A DNA stretch of 61,655 bases, from positions 1 through 61,655 of the forward strand of contig JAEWEF010000008.1 in NCBI GenBank assembly GCA_023389595.1, in the 5' to 3' direction. The stretch's first letter is position 1. Every line of letters begins with the position of its first letter. The stretch is from Fusobacteriota bacterium (GTDB lineage Bacteria; Fusobacteriota; Fusobacteriia; Fusobacteriales; Fusobacteriaceae). The translations under genes were made by a program, and so were the position numbers. The notes under the pieces are model-generated. The model worked only from the letters and a program-made list of their open reading frames with translations. It had not been told where the DNA came from and did not search any database. Shown here in pieces: positions 35,173 through 43,199 of this stretch.

Positions 35173-36426
35173 ATGAGCTTAAAGTTATTTTCTAACAAAT
35201 TGTCTGGTGATGTATATGTCCCTTCTTCAAAAAGTATATTACACAGAGCTATAATATGTGCATCGTTTGCTGAAGAAAAATCTAAAATATTTTTCAATGG
35301 TTTATCTGACGATGTAATTGCGACTATTGAAGCCATGAAAAATTTTGGTGCAAAAATTAATTTAGAAGAAAATTTTATAGAAATAGAAGGAATTAATAGA
35401 CAAAAAATAAAAAAACAATTAAATATAAACTGTAATGAATCTGGATCAACTTTAAGATTTTTAATTCCATTATCCATTATCATTGAAAATGAAATTAACT
35501 TTAATGGAAGAGGTCGTCTATTTGATAGACCTCTTTTTCCATACATTGAAGTTTTTAAAAAAAATAATGTATTTTATAAGTTTTCACAAAATAATCTATT
35601 TTTAAAAGGACATATTAATTCTGGAGTTTACAACATAAACGGAGATACCAGTTCACAGTTTATAAGTGGTATGCTAATGGCTCTTCCACTACTAGATGGT
35701 GAATCCGTAATAAATGTTATAGGTGATTTAGAATCTAAAAATTATATAGATTTAACTTTAGATATAATAAAGAAATTTGGAATTGTCGTAGAAAATATTA
35801 ACTATAAAAAATTTTTAATAAAGGGAAATCAAAAATATTCAGCTTGTGAAATAGAAGTTGAAGGAGATTTTTCTCAAGCTGCATTTTTTATAGTTGCTAA
35901 CTCGATAGGAAATGATATTAATATTAAAAACATTAATTATGATACATCTCTTCAAGGAGATAAAAAAGCGATTGACTTAATAAATTTTATAGATAATTCA
36001 ACAGAAAATCATTTAAGTATTGATGCAAAAGATATTCCTGACATTATTCCTATATTATCTATAAAAGCCGCTTTATCAAATAAAATAATAAATTTCTACA
36101 ATGTCAAAAGACTAAGATTAAAAGAATCTGACAGATTGAATGGAATAGAACAAATTTTAAAAAATTTAGGTGTAAATGTTAAAACTGATGATAATAATTT
36201 GTATGTAGAAGGACTAAATATAGAAAATAATTTCAAAATTTTTAATTCAGCTAAACTTTCTTCTTTAAATGATCACAGATTAGCCATGACTATAGCTATA
36301 GCAAGCACGGCTCTAAAAAATAACGAAACATTTTATATAGATAACGAGTCCTGTGTTTCTAAATCTTTTCCAACGTTTTGGAAAACTTTTGCTTTCTTGG
36401 GAGGTAGATATGAACACTTGGGGTAA
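35173..36426 (+). CDS. aroA: 3-phosphoshikimate 1-carboxyvinyltransferase (EPSP synthase)
   Basis: Sixth step of the shikimate pathway: shikimate-3-phosphate plus PEP to EPSP. 417 aa. N-terminal VPSSKSILHRAIICASFA (Lys and Ser of the active site), CNESGSTLRFLIPL, GDTSSQFISGMLMALPLL, KESDRL and DHRLAMTIAIA are the conserved blocks. The PEP loop is NESGSTLR in place of the common NAGTA, as in Firmicutes-like enzymes. The 3' end overlaps aroC by 17 bases and holds its SD. Confidence 0.96.
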   Translation: MSLKLFSNKLSGDVYVPSSKSILHRAIICASFAEEKSKIFFNGLSDDVIATIEAMKNFGAKINLEENFIEIEGINRQKIKKQLNINCNESGSTLRFLIPLSIIIENEINFNGRGRLFDRPLFPYIEVFKKNNVFYKFSQNNLFLKGHINSGVYNINGDTSSQFISGMLMALPLLDGESVINVIGDLESKNYIDLTLDIIKKFGIVVENINYKKFLIKGNQKYSACEIEVEGDFSQAAFFIVANSIGNDINIKNINYDTSLQGDKKAIDLINFIDNSTENHLSIDAKDIPDIIPILSIKAALSNKIINFYNVKRLRLKESDRLNGIEQILKNLGVNVKTDDNNLYVEGLNIENNFKIFNSAKLSSLNDHRLAMTIAIASTALKNNETFYIDNESCVSKSFPTFWKTFAFLGGRYEHLG

Positions 36427-37483
36427 TCATATAAAAATTACTATATTTGGAGAATCTCACGGAGAATTTTTAGGTATAACAATAGACGGTTTAAAACCAG
36501 GTTTAGAAATAAATTACGATTATATTAAAGATGAAATTAATAGAAGAACTACAAAAAATAAAATTATCTCAACGCAAAGATTAGAAACTGATGAATATAA
36601 AATTATTAGTGGAGTATTTAATAATAAAACTACTGGTGCTCCTTTAACAGTTTTATTCCCTAACAAAAATATTAAATCGAAAGATTACGAAAAAATTAAA
36701 GATTTAGTTAGACCAAGCCATGCTGATTTCCCATCTAAAATAAAATTTAACGGATATAATGATTTCAGAGGTGGTGGAACTTTTTCTGGTAGACTAACAC
36801 TTCCAATAGTTTTTGTTGGAGCATTAGCCAAACAAATTTTATTAGAAAAAAATATAAAAATATATTCTCACATTAAACAAATATCCCATTTTTCTTCTTG
36901 CAGTCTTTTACATAGAGAAATAGATGAAAATTTGCTGCAAGAAATAAAAAATTACGATTTACCTTTTTTAGATAAAAATCTGTCTGTAAAAGCAAAAAAA
37001 TACGTCGAACAAATAAGTTTAAATGGAGATTCTATAGGTGGAATAGTAGAATGTATATGTTTAAATCTACCTATTGGTTTAGGAGAACCTTTTTTTGAAA
37101 GTTTCGAAAGTAAATTATCTTCAATAATTTTTTCTATTCCGTCAATAAAGGGTATAGAATTTGGTCTTGGATTTAACTATACGAACGGAACCGGAAAAGA
37201 GCTAAACGATCAATATATTCTTGACGAAAATAAAACAATCCGAACTTCAACAAATAATAACGGAGGTATATTAGGTGGTTTAACAACTGGAATGCCTGTA
37301 ATTTTTTCTGTTATTGTAAAACCTACTCCATCAATTTCTCTTCCTCAAAAAAGTATCAACATGAAAACAATGACAGAAGAAATTATTAAAATAGAAGGAA
37401 GACATGATGCATGTATTATTCCAAGAATTTTACCTGTCATAGAAGCAGTAGCAGCAATTACAATTTTAGATTTAATACAATAA
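36410..37483 (+). CDS. aroC: Chorismate synthase
   Basis: FMN-dependent final step from EPSP to chorismate, the branch point for aromatic amino acids and folate. 357 aa. NHIKITIFGESHG at the start, RRTTKNKIISTQRLETDEYKIISGVFNNKTTGAPL, RPSHADFPSKIKFNGYNDFRGGGTFSGRLT and GRHDACIIPRILPVIEA are the three family signatures. The frame extends upstream to 36353, but the ATG at 36410 follows SD GGGAGG and begins at the family start. It overlaps aroA by 17 bases. Confidence 0.96.
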   Translation: MNTWGNHIKITIFGESHGEFLGITIDGLKPGLEINYDYIKDEINRRTTKNKIISTQRLETDEYKIISGVFNNKTTGAPLTVLFPNKNIKSKDYEKIKDLVRPSHADFPSKIKFNGYNDFRGGGTFSGRLTLPIVFVGALAKQILLEKNIKIYSHIKQISHFSSCSLLHREIDENLLQEIKNYDLPFLDKNLSVKAKKYVEQISLNGDSIGGIVECICLNLPIGLGEPFFESFESKLSSIIFSIPSIKGIEFGLGFNYTNGTGKELNDQYILDENKTIRTSTNNNGGILGGLTTGMPVIFSVIVKPTPSISLPQKSINMKTMTEEIIKIEGRHDACIIPRILPVIEAVAAITILDLIQ

Positions 37484-37515
37484 AAAAATGCTGAAATATT
37501 TCAGCATTTTTATTT
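37484..37515. terminator. Bidirectional terminator
   Basis: Near-perfect palindrome centred at 37497/37498 (AAAAATGCTGAA with TTCAGCATTTTT) directly after the aroC stop and before the convergent gene at 37522. Confidence 0.85.
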
Positions 37516-37521
37516 TTATTT

Positions 37522-38199
37522 TTATTTTTTTCTTCCAAATATTCTCAATATGTACAAGAACATATTTATGAAATCTAAATATAGCTGGAGTGCTCCTATT
37601 GTTCCTATCTTTGATAGCATTTCTTCGTCTCCGCCACCATATTGATAAGCTATATGTTTTATTCTGTTTACATCAAAAGCTGTAAGACCACAAAATATAA
37701 CTACACCTAATAAAGTTTCTATCCAGTAAATAGCTTGTATTTTTAAAAATATATTAACTAGACTCATAACCACTAAAGATATTAATCCTATCATAAGAAA
37801 TGTCCTGTAAGAACTTAAATCTTCGTTGGTTACTAAACCAAAAATGGCCATAACAGCAAACACAACTACTGCTGTTACAAAAGCGTAGAATATTATTGCC
37901 GGTGAATAAACTACTCCTATAACAGATAGAGTTAATCCATTAAGTGCAGAATAAATATAAAACATCATTCTAGCAGTTAAACTAGAAATTCTATTTATAC
38001 TTAAATTTAAAGCTAGTACCATACCTAGTTGAGCAAAAGCTATTAGAGTGAAATAATTAGTTAATTTATATAAAATAGAAACATTATTATATAAGTAAAA
38101 ACAAACTGATAAAGAAATCGCAACTCCAATTATCATATTTAAAAAAACTCTTCTTAAAAATTTATTAGTGTAACTTACATTAGAATTGTAATCGTACAT
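37522..38199 (-). CDS. Bax inhibitor-1/YccA family membrane protein
   Basis: A 225-aa protein with seven predicted membrane helices. The FVTAVVVFAVMAIFGLVTNEDLSSY, IETLLGVVIFCGLTAFDVNRIKHIAYQY and final LGALQLYLDFINMFLYILRIFG-like segments are the BI-1/TMBIM signature. Bacterial relatives are pH-sensitive calcium leak channels or FtsH-interacting proteins; the role here is not known. It is a single gene with an extended -10 promoter at 38232-38240. Confidence 0.88.
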   Translation of the reverse strand: MYDYNSNVSYTNKFLRRVFLNMIIGVAISLSVCFYLYNNVSILYKLTNYFTLIAFAQLGMVLALNLSINRISSLTARMMFYIYSALNGLTLSVIGVVYSPAIIFYAFVTAVVVFAVMAIFGLVTNEDLSSYRTFLMIGLISLVVMSLVNIFLKIQAIYWIETLLGVVIFCGLTAFDVNRIKHIAYQYGGGDEEMLSKIGTIGALQLYLDFINMFLYILRIFGRKK

Positions 38200-38231
38200 T
38201 ATTACCCCCTTATTTAATTATTGTGTATTTT

Positions 38232-38240
38232 ATTATATCA
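38232..38240 (-). promoter_or_regulatory. Extended -10 promoter of the Bax inhibitor-1 gene
   Basis: TGATATAAT on the minus strand about 35 bases before the ATG at 38199, with a weak -35 (TTTGTA, 38260-38255). Confidence 0.5.
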
Positions 38241-38264
38241 TACTAAAAGTTAAATACAAATTTG

Positions 38265-40064
38265 TTATTTAGTTATTTTGTTAAGTTCGTTTTCAAAGAT
38301 ATCTAACAATTTTGAAAACTCTTCGCCTATTACATCAAAGCTACTTTTTTTAGATAAGTCTACTCCAGCTTTCTTCAACTGATTCATAGGATGATCATTA
38401 CCACCAGATTTTAATAAATTTAAGTATTTTTCTATATTCTTCTTATCTTTCTTTATATTGGAATAAAGTTTAGATGAAGCGGAAAAAGATGTTGCATATT
38501 GATATACATAAAAAGGTGAATTATAAAAATGTGGTATTCTAGCCCAAATTATTTTTTGTAATTCATCAATTTTTACGGTATCACCAAAATATTTTTTGAA
38601 TAGATCAAACATTATAGAAGAAAGTATATCTGGTGTAATAGATTCACCTCTTTCTACCATAGAATGCGCTAAATATTCATAATTTGCAAATAATGATTGT
38701 ATGTAGTAAGTTCCAACAAAATTTCCAAGAGATTGCTCTAGTAAAGCTATCTTTTCATAACTATCATTTGAATTTTCTAGCATATAATCTAGTAATAATC
38801 TTTCGTTGAAAGTTGATGCAACCTCAGCAACAAATATAGTGTAATCAGAAGTTTCGTAAGGCTGATTTTCGTTAGACAAAATTGTATGCATTGTATGTCC
38901 TAATTCATGTGCCAAAGTGAAAACATCATCAAGAGTTTCTTGATAATTTAATAACATATAAGGATGAACATCGTATATGTTTATAGAATATGCCCCGCTT
39001 CTTTTGTTTTTTGTTTCAAAAACATCTAACCAACCATCACTAAGTGCTCTATTCATTTTATCTGAATAATCTTTTCCTAAAACTGACACAGAGTTCAAAA
39101 CTATTTTTTTAGCTTCTTCATAATCAAATTTTTTATCATATTCAAGTATATTTATACTATTATCATAATAGTGATATTCTTTAAGTTTTAAATATTTTTT
39201 TCTTAAATTAATATACCTTCTTAGTGGTTCAGTATTATTAGAAGCGGATTCTATAAGAGATAAAAAAACGCTCTCAGGTATATTTTTATTTTCTAAAAAC
39301 ATAGATAATACAGATTTAAAATTTCTAGCTTTTGCCGATGCTATATTTCTATAAAGAATAGATCTGTATATAGCAGCAAAAGTGTTTTTAGTATTATCGT
39401 AACTTTTATATAAAGCTTGAAAAGCTTTTTTTCTATCATTTTGATTTCTATTTGTAGATAATATTCTTGAGTAAACACCATTACTAACTTCTACCTTTTC
39501 TCCAGTAGATAATTTTATAGAATTCCATTTTATATCTGAAATAGATAATTCTCCATATAAGTCAGATGGTATTCCCATATATTGACCAAAATATGAAATT
39601 AATTTTTCCTTATCATCACTAAGTATGTGTTCCTGTAATCTATATAGTTCCATTAAGTTGAATTCATATTCTTTTAAATTTTTATTTTTTTCTATCCATG
39701 ATATCATTTTTTCTTTAGGTATGGATAAAATTTCAGGATCTACCCAAGACATAGATATAGAAAAATTCATATAGATATTCTCTATCTTTTGCATTCTTAC
39801 AGAGGTTTCTTCATCTGTTGAATCTAAATCTTTTAAAAGATATGGATACAAATAAATTTTTTCTAGCAATATAGAAATTTTTTCCATTTCCTTTTTGAAG
39901 TTTATAAAAGTTTTTGCACTCTTAGAGAGTTTATTTTTATATTTTTGAATATCGTTCATCATAGACTGCAATAAATCTATATCTTTTTCCCAATCTTTCC
40001 AAGATTTATATATATCTTCAAGATTCCATTTATATTTTTTTTGTATTTTTTTTCTGTCTTTCAA
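38265..40064 (-). CDS. pepF: Oligoendopeptidase F
   Basis: M3B zinc metallopeptidase of 599 aa that cleaves oligopeptides in the cytosol. The zinc motif HELGHTMH is near residue 385, with a downstream Glu in VAEVASTFNERLLL as third ligand. The N-terminal WNLEDIYKSWKDWEKDI is typical of PepF. The start is TTG: no in-frame ATG is near, SD GGAGATGA is about 6 bases upstream, and the family N-terminus begins here. In an amino acid fermenter it would help turn peptides into free amino acids. Confidence 0.95.
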   Translation of the reverse strand: MKDRKKIQKKYKWNLEDIYKSWKDWEKDIDLLQSMMNDIQKYKNKLSKSAKTFINFKKEMEKISILLEKIYLYPYLLKDLDSTDEETSVRMQKIENIYMNFSISMSWVDPEILSIPKEKMISWIEKNKNLKEYEFNLMELYRLQEHILSDDKEKLISYFGQYMGIPSDLYGELSISDIKWNSIKLSTGEKVEVSNGVYSRILSTNRNQNDRKKAFQALYKSYDNTKNTFAAIYRSILYRNIASAKARNFKSVLSMFLENKNIPESVFLSLIESASNNTEPLRRYINLRKKYLKLKEYHYYDNSINILEYDKKFDYEEAKKIVLNSVSVLGKDYSDKMNRALSDGWLDVFETKNKRSGAYSINIYDVHPYMLLNYQETLDDVFTLAHELGHTMHTILSNENQPYETSDYTIFVAEVASTFNERLLLDYMLENSNDSYEKIALLEQSLGNFVGTYYIQSLFANYEYLAHSMVERGESITPDILSSIMFDLFKKYFGDTVKIDELQKIIWARIPHFYNSPFYVYQYATSFSASSKLYSNIKKDKKNIEKYLNLLKSGGNDHPMNQLKKAGVDLSKKSSFDVIGEEFSKLLDIFENELNKITK

Positions 40065-40120
40065 ACTTAATCATCTCCATTACTTTTAAACTAATAAAAG
40101 ACGGCTTAGCAAATAAAAAA

Positions 40121-40504
40121 TCAGCTATTCTTTTGTAAATTTTTTATAAATTTTTCTTCATTTACTATATATCTTTCGTGTTCTCCGTCTCCAACTAAAA
40201 TATCTCCTTCAAAAACTTTTACTTCAAATAAAAGTCTTTTACCATCCACTTTTTTTAGCTCCGCCTTACACACAACTTCAGCACCAACCAAAGTTGCCTT
40301 CAAATGTTTTACATTTACTTTTGTTCCAACAGTAGTATACTCATCTTCAAGATGTGGTTTAGCTAAATTTAAAGCTGTATTTTCCATAAAAGCTATCATT
40401 ATTGGTGTAGCAAAAACTTCAACTGCTCCTGACGCAACCTTAGCCGCAGTATCATTTTCTGTAACTATTTTTTTCATTTCAAAAGTTAATCCTTCTTTTA
40501 GCAT
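40121..40504 (-). CDS. Hotdog-fold thioesterase (FlK-like)
   Basis: A 127-aa protein of the fluoroacetyl-CoA-thioesterase-like family. MLKEGLTFEMKKIVTENDTAAKVASGAVEVFATPIMIAFMENTA contains the Thr and Glu of the FlK catalytic triad and VGTKVNVKHLKATLVGAEV holds the His. Such proteins hydrolyse acyl-CoA thioesters; most are not tied to fluoroacetate. Substrate is unknown. SD AAGGGGG precedes the ATG. It is 10 bases after the thiamine pyrophosphokinase gene. Confidence 0.85.
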   Translation of the reverse strand: MLKEGLTFEMKKIVTENDTAAKVASGAVEVFATPIMIAFMENTALNLAKPHLEDEYTTVGTKVNVKHLKATLVGAEVVCKAELKKVDGKRLLFEVKVFEGDILVGDGEHERYIVNEEKFIKNLQKNS

Positions 40505-40514
40505 ATTTTCCCCC

Positions 40515-41141
40515 TTAAATATTTTTTATTATAGCTATAACCATACCTTCATCAAATTTTATCTTTGCAATTTTATTTTTTATTACATTACTCAAGCAAA
40601 GGGATGTCCCTCTATCTATATTCCTGTTAGAAATATTGTATTTAAATCCCTCTAAAGTTAAATTTTTTACAACGTTACTATATGGAATGAACGAAATATT
40701 TTTCCCTAATTTATTTTCAAAAACAAAACTATTTTCTATTAAGAAGATATCTTCATTATAACTTGAAAAAATAATTTTTTTAAATTTAAATAACAAGTTA
40801 ATATTAGTTAAAAAATGATCAACTTCACTCCCTTTAGCAAATAAAACATATATTCTATTAAATTTTGAATAAAGATATTCTAATAACAACTCTGTATCAC
40901 TGAAATCTTTATTTCTATCAAATACATTGAATTTGACTCCTTTTTCCTTATAAAAGTTATAAACTTTTTCTTCGACCGAATCCATATCCCCCCAAATTTC
41001 TTTAGGGATTATTCCTAATTTATAACAATTATTAGCTCCTCCGTCAGCACAATATACTTCATCATTTGATATTAAATTTTCATAATAAAATTTTTTATCT
41101 TCGTAATCGCCATTTATTAATAAATAACAAACATCCTTCAT
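40515..41141 (-). CDS. thiN: Thiamine pyrophosphokinase
   Basis: Transfers pyrophosphate from ATP to thiamine to make thiamine diphosphate. 208 aa. EVYCADGGANNCYKLGIIPKEIWGDMDSVEE and VFDRNKDFSDTELLLEYLYSK (the DKDxTD-like motif) mark the catalytic domain, and the C-terminal half (NVVKNLTLEGFKYNISNRNIDRGTSLCLSNVI) is the thiamine-binding beta domain. The ATG overlaps the stop of the upstream nuclease gene by one base (TAATG). Confidence 0.9.
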   Translation of the reverse strand: MKDVCYLLINGDYEDKKFYYENLISNDEVYCADGGANNCYKLGIIPKEIWGDMDSVEEKVYNFYKEKGVKFNVFDRNKDFSDTELLLEYLYSKFNRIYVLFAKGSEVDHFLTNINLLFKFKKIIFSSYNEDIFLIENSFVFENKLGKNISFIPYSNVVKNLTLEGFKYNISNRNIDRGTSLCLSNVIKNKIAKIKFDEGMVIAIIKNI

Positions 41142-41959
41142 TAATCGTCATCTCCAAGCGTGTCAACTACTATAAAAACTGGCAAGTGATCTGATACAAA
41201 TTTTCTAAAAAAAGATGGATTTCTACTAGCAAAATCTATGGTGCCTGCTATTCCTATAAATTCTGGAGTATATTTTTGACTATAAAAAAAGTTATCATAA
41301 GAATTGGCAAGAGAATTATATCCAACAGTTGTTTTTAATTTAGTATCTAATGCATAGGTAATTTCGTCTTTATGATTATATAAATTTTTGAACGAAGAAT
41401 CTAAAGCATATAAATTAAAATCTCCAGCTATTAATATGTCATTTTCAAAAATATCCATATCCTGAAAATAGTCGTACACTTCTACCATCTGTTTATTTTC
41501 AGCTTTTCTTTGTCCTATATTTTTTCCATAAATATTGTGGACTAATATGAAAGTAAAATCAAAATCTCCTATTTTAAAGTTTGCTCCGTATGGTTCTCTT
41601 AACAACTTACTTCTCATATTTTTATAAAAACCGACAGATTTTAGAAATCTAACTCTATTCTTTTTATAAATATAAGCAAAATATTCTTTGTGCTTTTTAC
41701 TTCCAACTCCATAAGGAGAAATGTGATAAGACCATTTTTCTGATGACTGTTTATTTAATTCGTCAACTAATTTTTCTACTCCCTCTTTTTTAATAACTTC
41801 TACGAGTCCAACTATATCAAAACTAGAAAGTATTTGAGCAGTTAATTTATAATCTTTTTCTACATCTCCTAATCTATAAGCATTAAAAGAAGCTATTCTA
41901 GCTTCTTCAGCAAAAACAAACGAGCTCAGTATTAAAAATAGTAAAAATATTTTTTTCAT
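41141..41959 (-). CDS. Secreted DNase-I-like endonuclease/exonuclease/phosphatase family protein
   Basis: A 272-aa protein with a signal peptide (KKIFLLFLILSSFVFA, cleavage about residue 17). The mature part has EEP-fold motifs: ASFNAYRLG, the metal Glu in IVGLVEVIKKEG, FILVHNIYG, LIAGDFNLY and the final SDHLPVFIVVD with catalytic His. It could be a nuclease for extracellular DNA or a phosphodiesterase. The first ATG (41971) lies in the SD (TGGAGAT), so the start is at 41959. It is first in an operon with thiN and the thioesterase. Confidence 0.85.
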   Translation of the reverse strand: MKKIFLLFLILSSFVFAEEARIASFNAYRLGDVEKDYKLTAQILSSFDIVGLVEVIKKEGVEKLVDELNKQSSEKWSYHISPYGVGSKKHKEYFAYIYKKNRVRFLKSVGFYKNMRSKLLREPYGANFKIGDFDFTFILVHNIYGKNIGQRKAENKQMVEVYDYFQDMDIFENDILIAGDFNLYALDSSFKNLYNHKDEITYALDTKLKTTVGYNSLANSYDNFFYSQKYTPEFIGIAGTIDFASRNPSFFRKFVSDHLPVFIVVDTLGDDD

Positions 41960-41991
41960 TTTTATCTCCATTTTAACTTTTATTTATAAAA

Positions 41992-42000
41992 ATTATAACA
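41992..42000 (-). promoter_or_regulatory. Extended -10 promoter of the nuclease operon
   Basis: TGTTATAAT on the minus strand about 35 bases before the ATG at 41959. It is divergent from the crr promoter. Confidence 0.5.
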
Positions 42001-42051
42001 TAATTAATATTTATATTCTACATTTTAAAATAGCCTTTTCTATATTTTAAA

Positions 42052-42080
42052 TTGAAATGATTTTTTTAAAATGATATAAT
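42052..42080 (+). promoter_or_regulatory. crr promoter
   Basis: -35 TTGAAA (42052-42057), 17-base spacer, extended -10 TGATATAAT with TATAAT at 42075-42080. Near-consensus. Confidence 0.8.
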
Positions 42081-42123
42081 TAATTAAATGTTTTATTCAT
42101 ACTATTATAAAAGTGAGGTGAAC

Positions 42124-42145
42124 AAACCTAAATTAAATTAGGTTT
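42124..42145 (+). promoter_or_regulatory. Hairpin over the crr ribosome binding region
   Basis: AAACCTAA (42124-42131) pairs with TTAGGTTT (42138-42145), loop of 6. The only SD-like bases at normal spacing from the ATG at 42151 (AGG, 42140-42142) are in the 3' arm; the better SD GAGGTGA (42115-42121) is 29 bases away, on the other side of the hairpin. Confidence 0.5.
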
Positions 42146-42150
42146 ACATT

Positions 42151-42642
42151 ATGGGATTATTTAGTTTTTTGTGCGGAAAATCAAAAAAAATAACTATATA
42201 TGCTCCTACAGATGGAAAAGTTATAGACTTATCAGAAGTTCCAGATGAAGCTTTTTCTAAAAGAATGGTTGGAGATGGTTGTGCCATAGATCCTAGTGGA
42301 ACAGAAATTTGTTCTCCTGTAGATGGAAAACTTGAAAATGTATTTCCTACAAAACACGCAATTTTATTGGAAAGCAAAGAAGGACTAGAAATTATAGTTC
42401 ACTTTGGAGTTGATACTGTAAAATTAAATGGTAAAGGATTTACACAATTAAGAGATGAAGGAAATGTAAAAGTTGGAGATAAAATGGTTGCCTATAATTT
42501 ATCAGAAATTAAAGATAAAGTTCCATCAATTAAAACTCCAATACTAATAAATAATATGGAATTTGTACAAGAAATTAAAGTTTTAAATTTAGGTAAAAAT
42601 GTTAAAATTGGAGATCCTATAATGGAAGTTACTATTAAATAG
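42151..42642 (+). CDS. crr: PTS glucose-type IIA component
   Basis: Phosphocarrier of 163 aa that passes phosphate from HPr to a sugar-specific IIB domain. YAPTDGKVIDLSEVPDEAFSKRMVGDGCAI is the family start, and the two active-site histidines are His69 (TKHAILLES) and His84, the phosphorylation site, in VHFGVDTVKLNGKGF. It is a free-standing IIA with no IIBC partner in this window, so it may serve several permeases. The leader has an unusual hairpin between the SD and ATG. A group of small envelope genes follows after 30 bases. Confidence 0.95.
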   Translation: MGLFSFLCGKSKKITIYAPTDGKVIDLSEVPDEAFSKRMVGDGCAIDPSGTEICSPVDGKLENVFPTKHAILLESKEGLEIIVHFGVDTVKLNGKGFTQLRDEGNVKVGDKMVAYNLSEIKDKVPSIKTPILINNMEFVQEIKVLNLGKNVKIGDPIMEVTIK

Positions 42643-42672
42643 TATTTTATTTCTAATATTTGAGGTATTATA

Positions 42673-43005
42673 ATGAAAAAATTATACAGTTTTATTTGTA
42701 TACTATTTATTGTATTTTCTATTAATAGTTTTTTATCAAATCATAAAGTTATTACTATAAAATTCAACAGCGAACCTTCTATAACAGAATATGTAAAGAA
42801 GAGCGAAAAAGTATTTTGCTTTAATAGAGAACATTATGATAAAAATATATATTTTATAGATAGAGATAGAGATACTCTACCGTCTACACTTATCTCTGCA
42901 ATAACAATTTTTATAAATAATTTTTCTTTATATAACTTTGATGTAAAAAATATAACACCAAATAAAAATATACATTGTATATCAAAAGTCGTGCTCAGAC
43001 TATGA
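42673..43005 (+). CDS. Small membrane-anchored or secreted protein of unknown function
   Basis: A 110-aa protein with an N-terminal hydrophobic segment (residues 4-21, signal peptide or anchor) followed by a polar domain with one pair of cysteines (Cys49 and Cys101). I recognise no family. The 30-base gap from crr, with SD TGAGGT, suggests read-through from crr. Its short length and the disorder-like sequence lower confidence in any function, but the SD and signal-like start support a real gene. Confidence 0.55.
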   Translation: MKKLYSFICILFIVFSINSFLSNHKVITIKFNSEPSITEYVKKSEKVFCFNREHYDKNIYFIDRDRDTLPSTLISAITIFINNFSLYNFDVKNITPNKNIHCISKVVLRL

Positions 43006-43010
43006 CATTT

Positions 43011-43040
43011 CCTTCTATTATCGATATTAATAATAGGAGG
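43011..43040 (+). promoter_or_regulatory. Hairpin sequestering the Shine-Dalgarno of the 47-aa ORF
   Basis: CCTTCTATTA (43011-43020) pairs over 10 bp (one G-T) with TAATAGGAGG (43031-43040), loop of 10. The whole SD AGGAGG is in the 3' arm, 6 bases before the ATG at 43047. There is no T run, so it is not a terminator. Confidence 0.6.
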
Positions 43041-43046
43041 TAAAAC

Positions 43047-43190
43047 ATGAAATTCGAGGTAGAGAAATTTATAAAAAATATCGACTATGACTACGAACAC
43101 GATAACACTTTCGCTATATTAATCATACTAGGAAGTTATTTTTCGTTAATTGCAGTCATGATTATAAAAATTATTTCTTTGTTATTCTAG
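43047..43190 (+). CDS. 47-residue single-span membrane protein
   Basis: A short ORF with a perfect SD (AGGAGG, 43035-43040) 6 bases before ATG. The protein has an acidic N-terminal half (KNIDYDYEHDN) and one hydrophobic helix of about 22 residues (residues 22-46, ending SLLF). It ends 9 bases before the L,D-transpeptidase ATG and its tail contains that gene's SD. I recognise no family. The location in the crr-to-transpeptidase unit and the SD-burying hairpin suggest a regulated small membrane protein. Confidence 0.6.
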   Translation: MKFEVEKFIKNIDYDYEHDNTFAILIILGSYFSLIAVMIIKIISLLF

Positions 43191-43199
43191 GAGAATATA

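Noticed and set aside
42088..42141. 17-codon ORF before crr as a coding gene
   Set aside because: No SD and very short; kept only as a possible leader in the crr hairpin finding.
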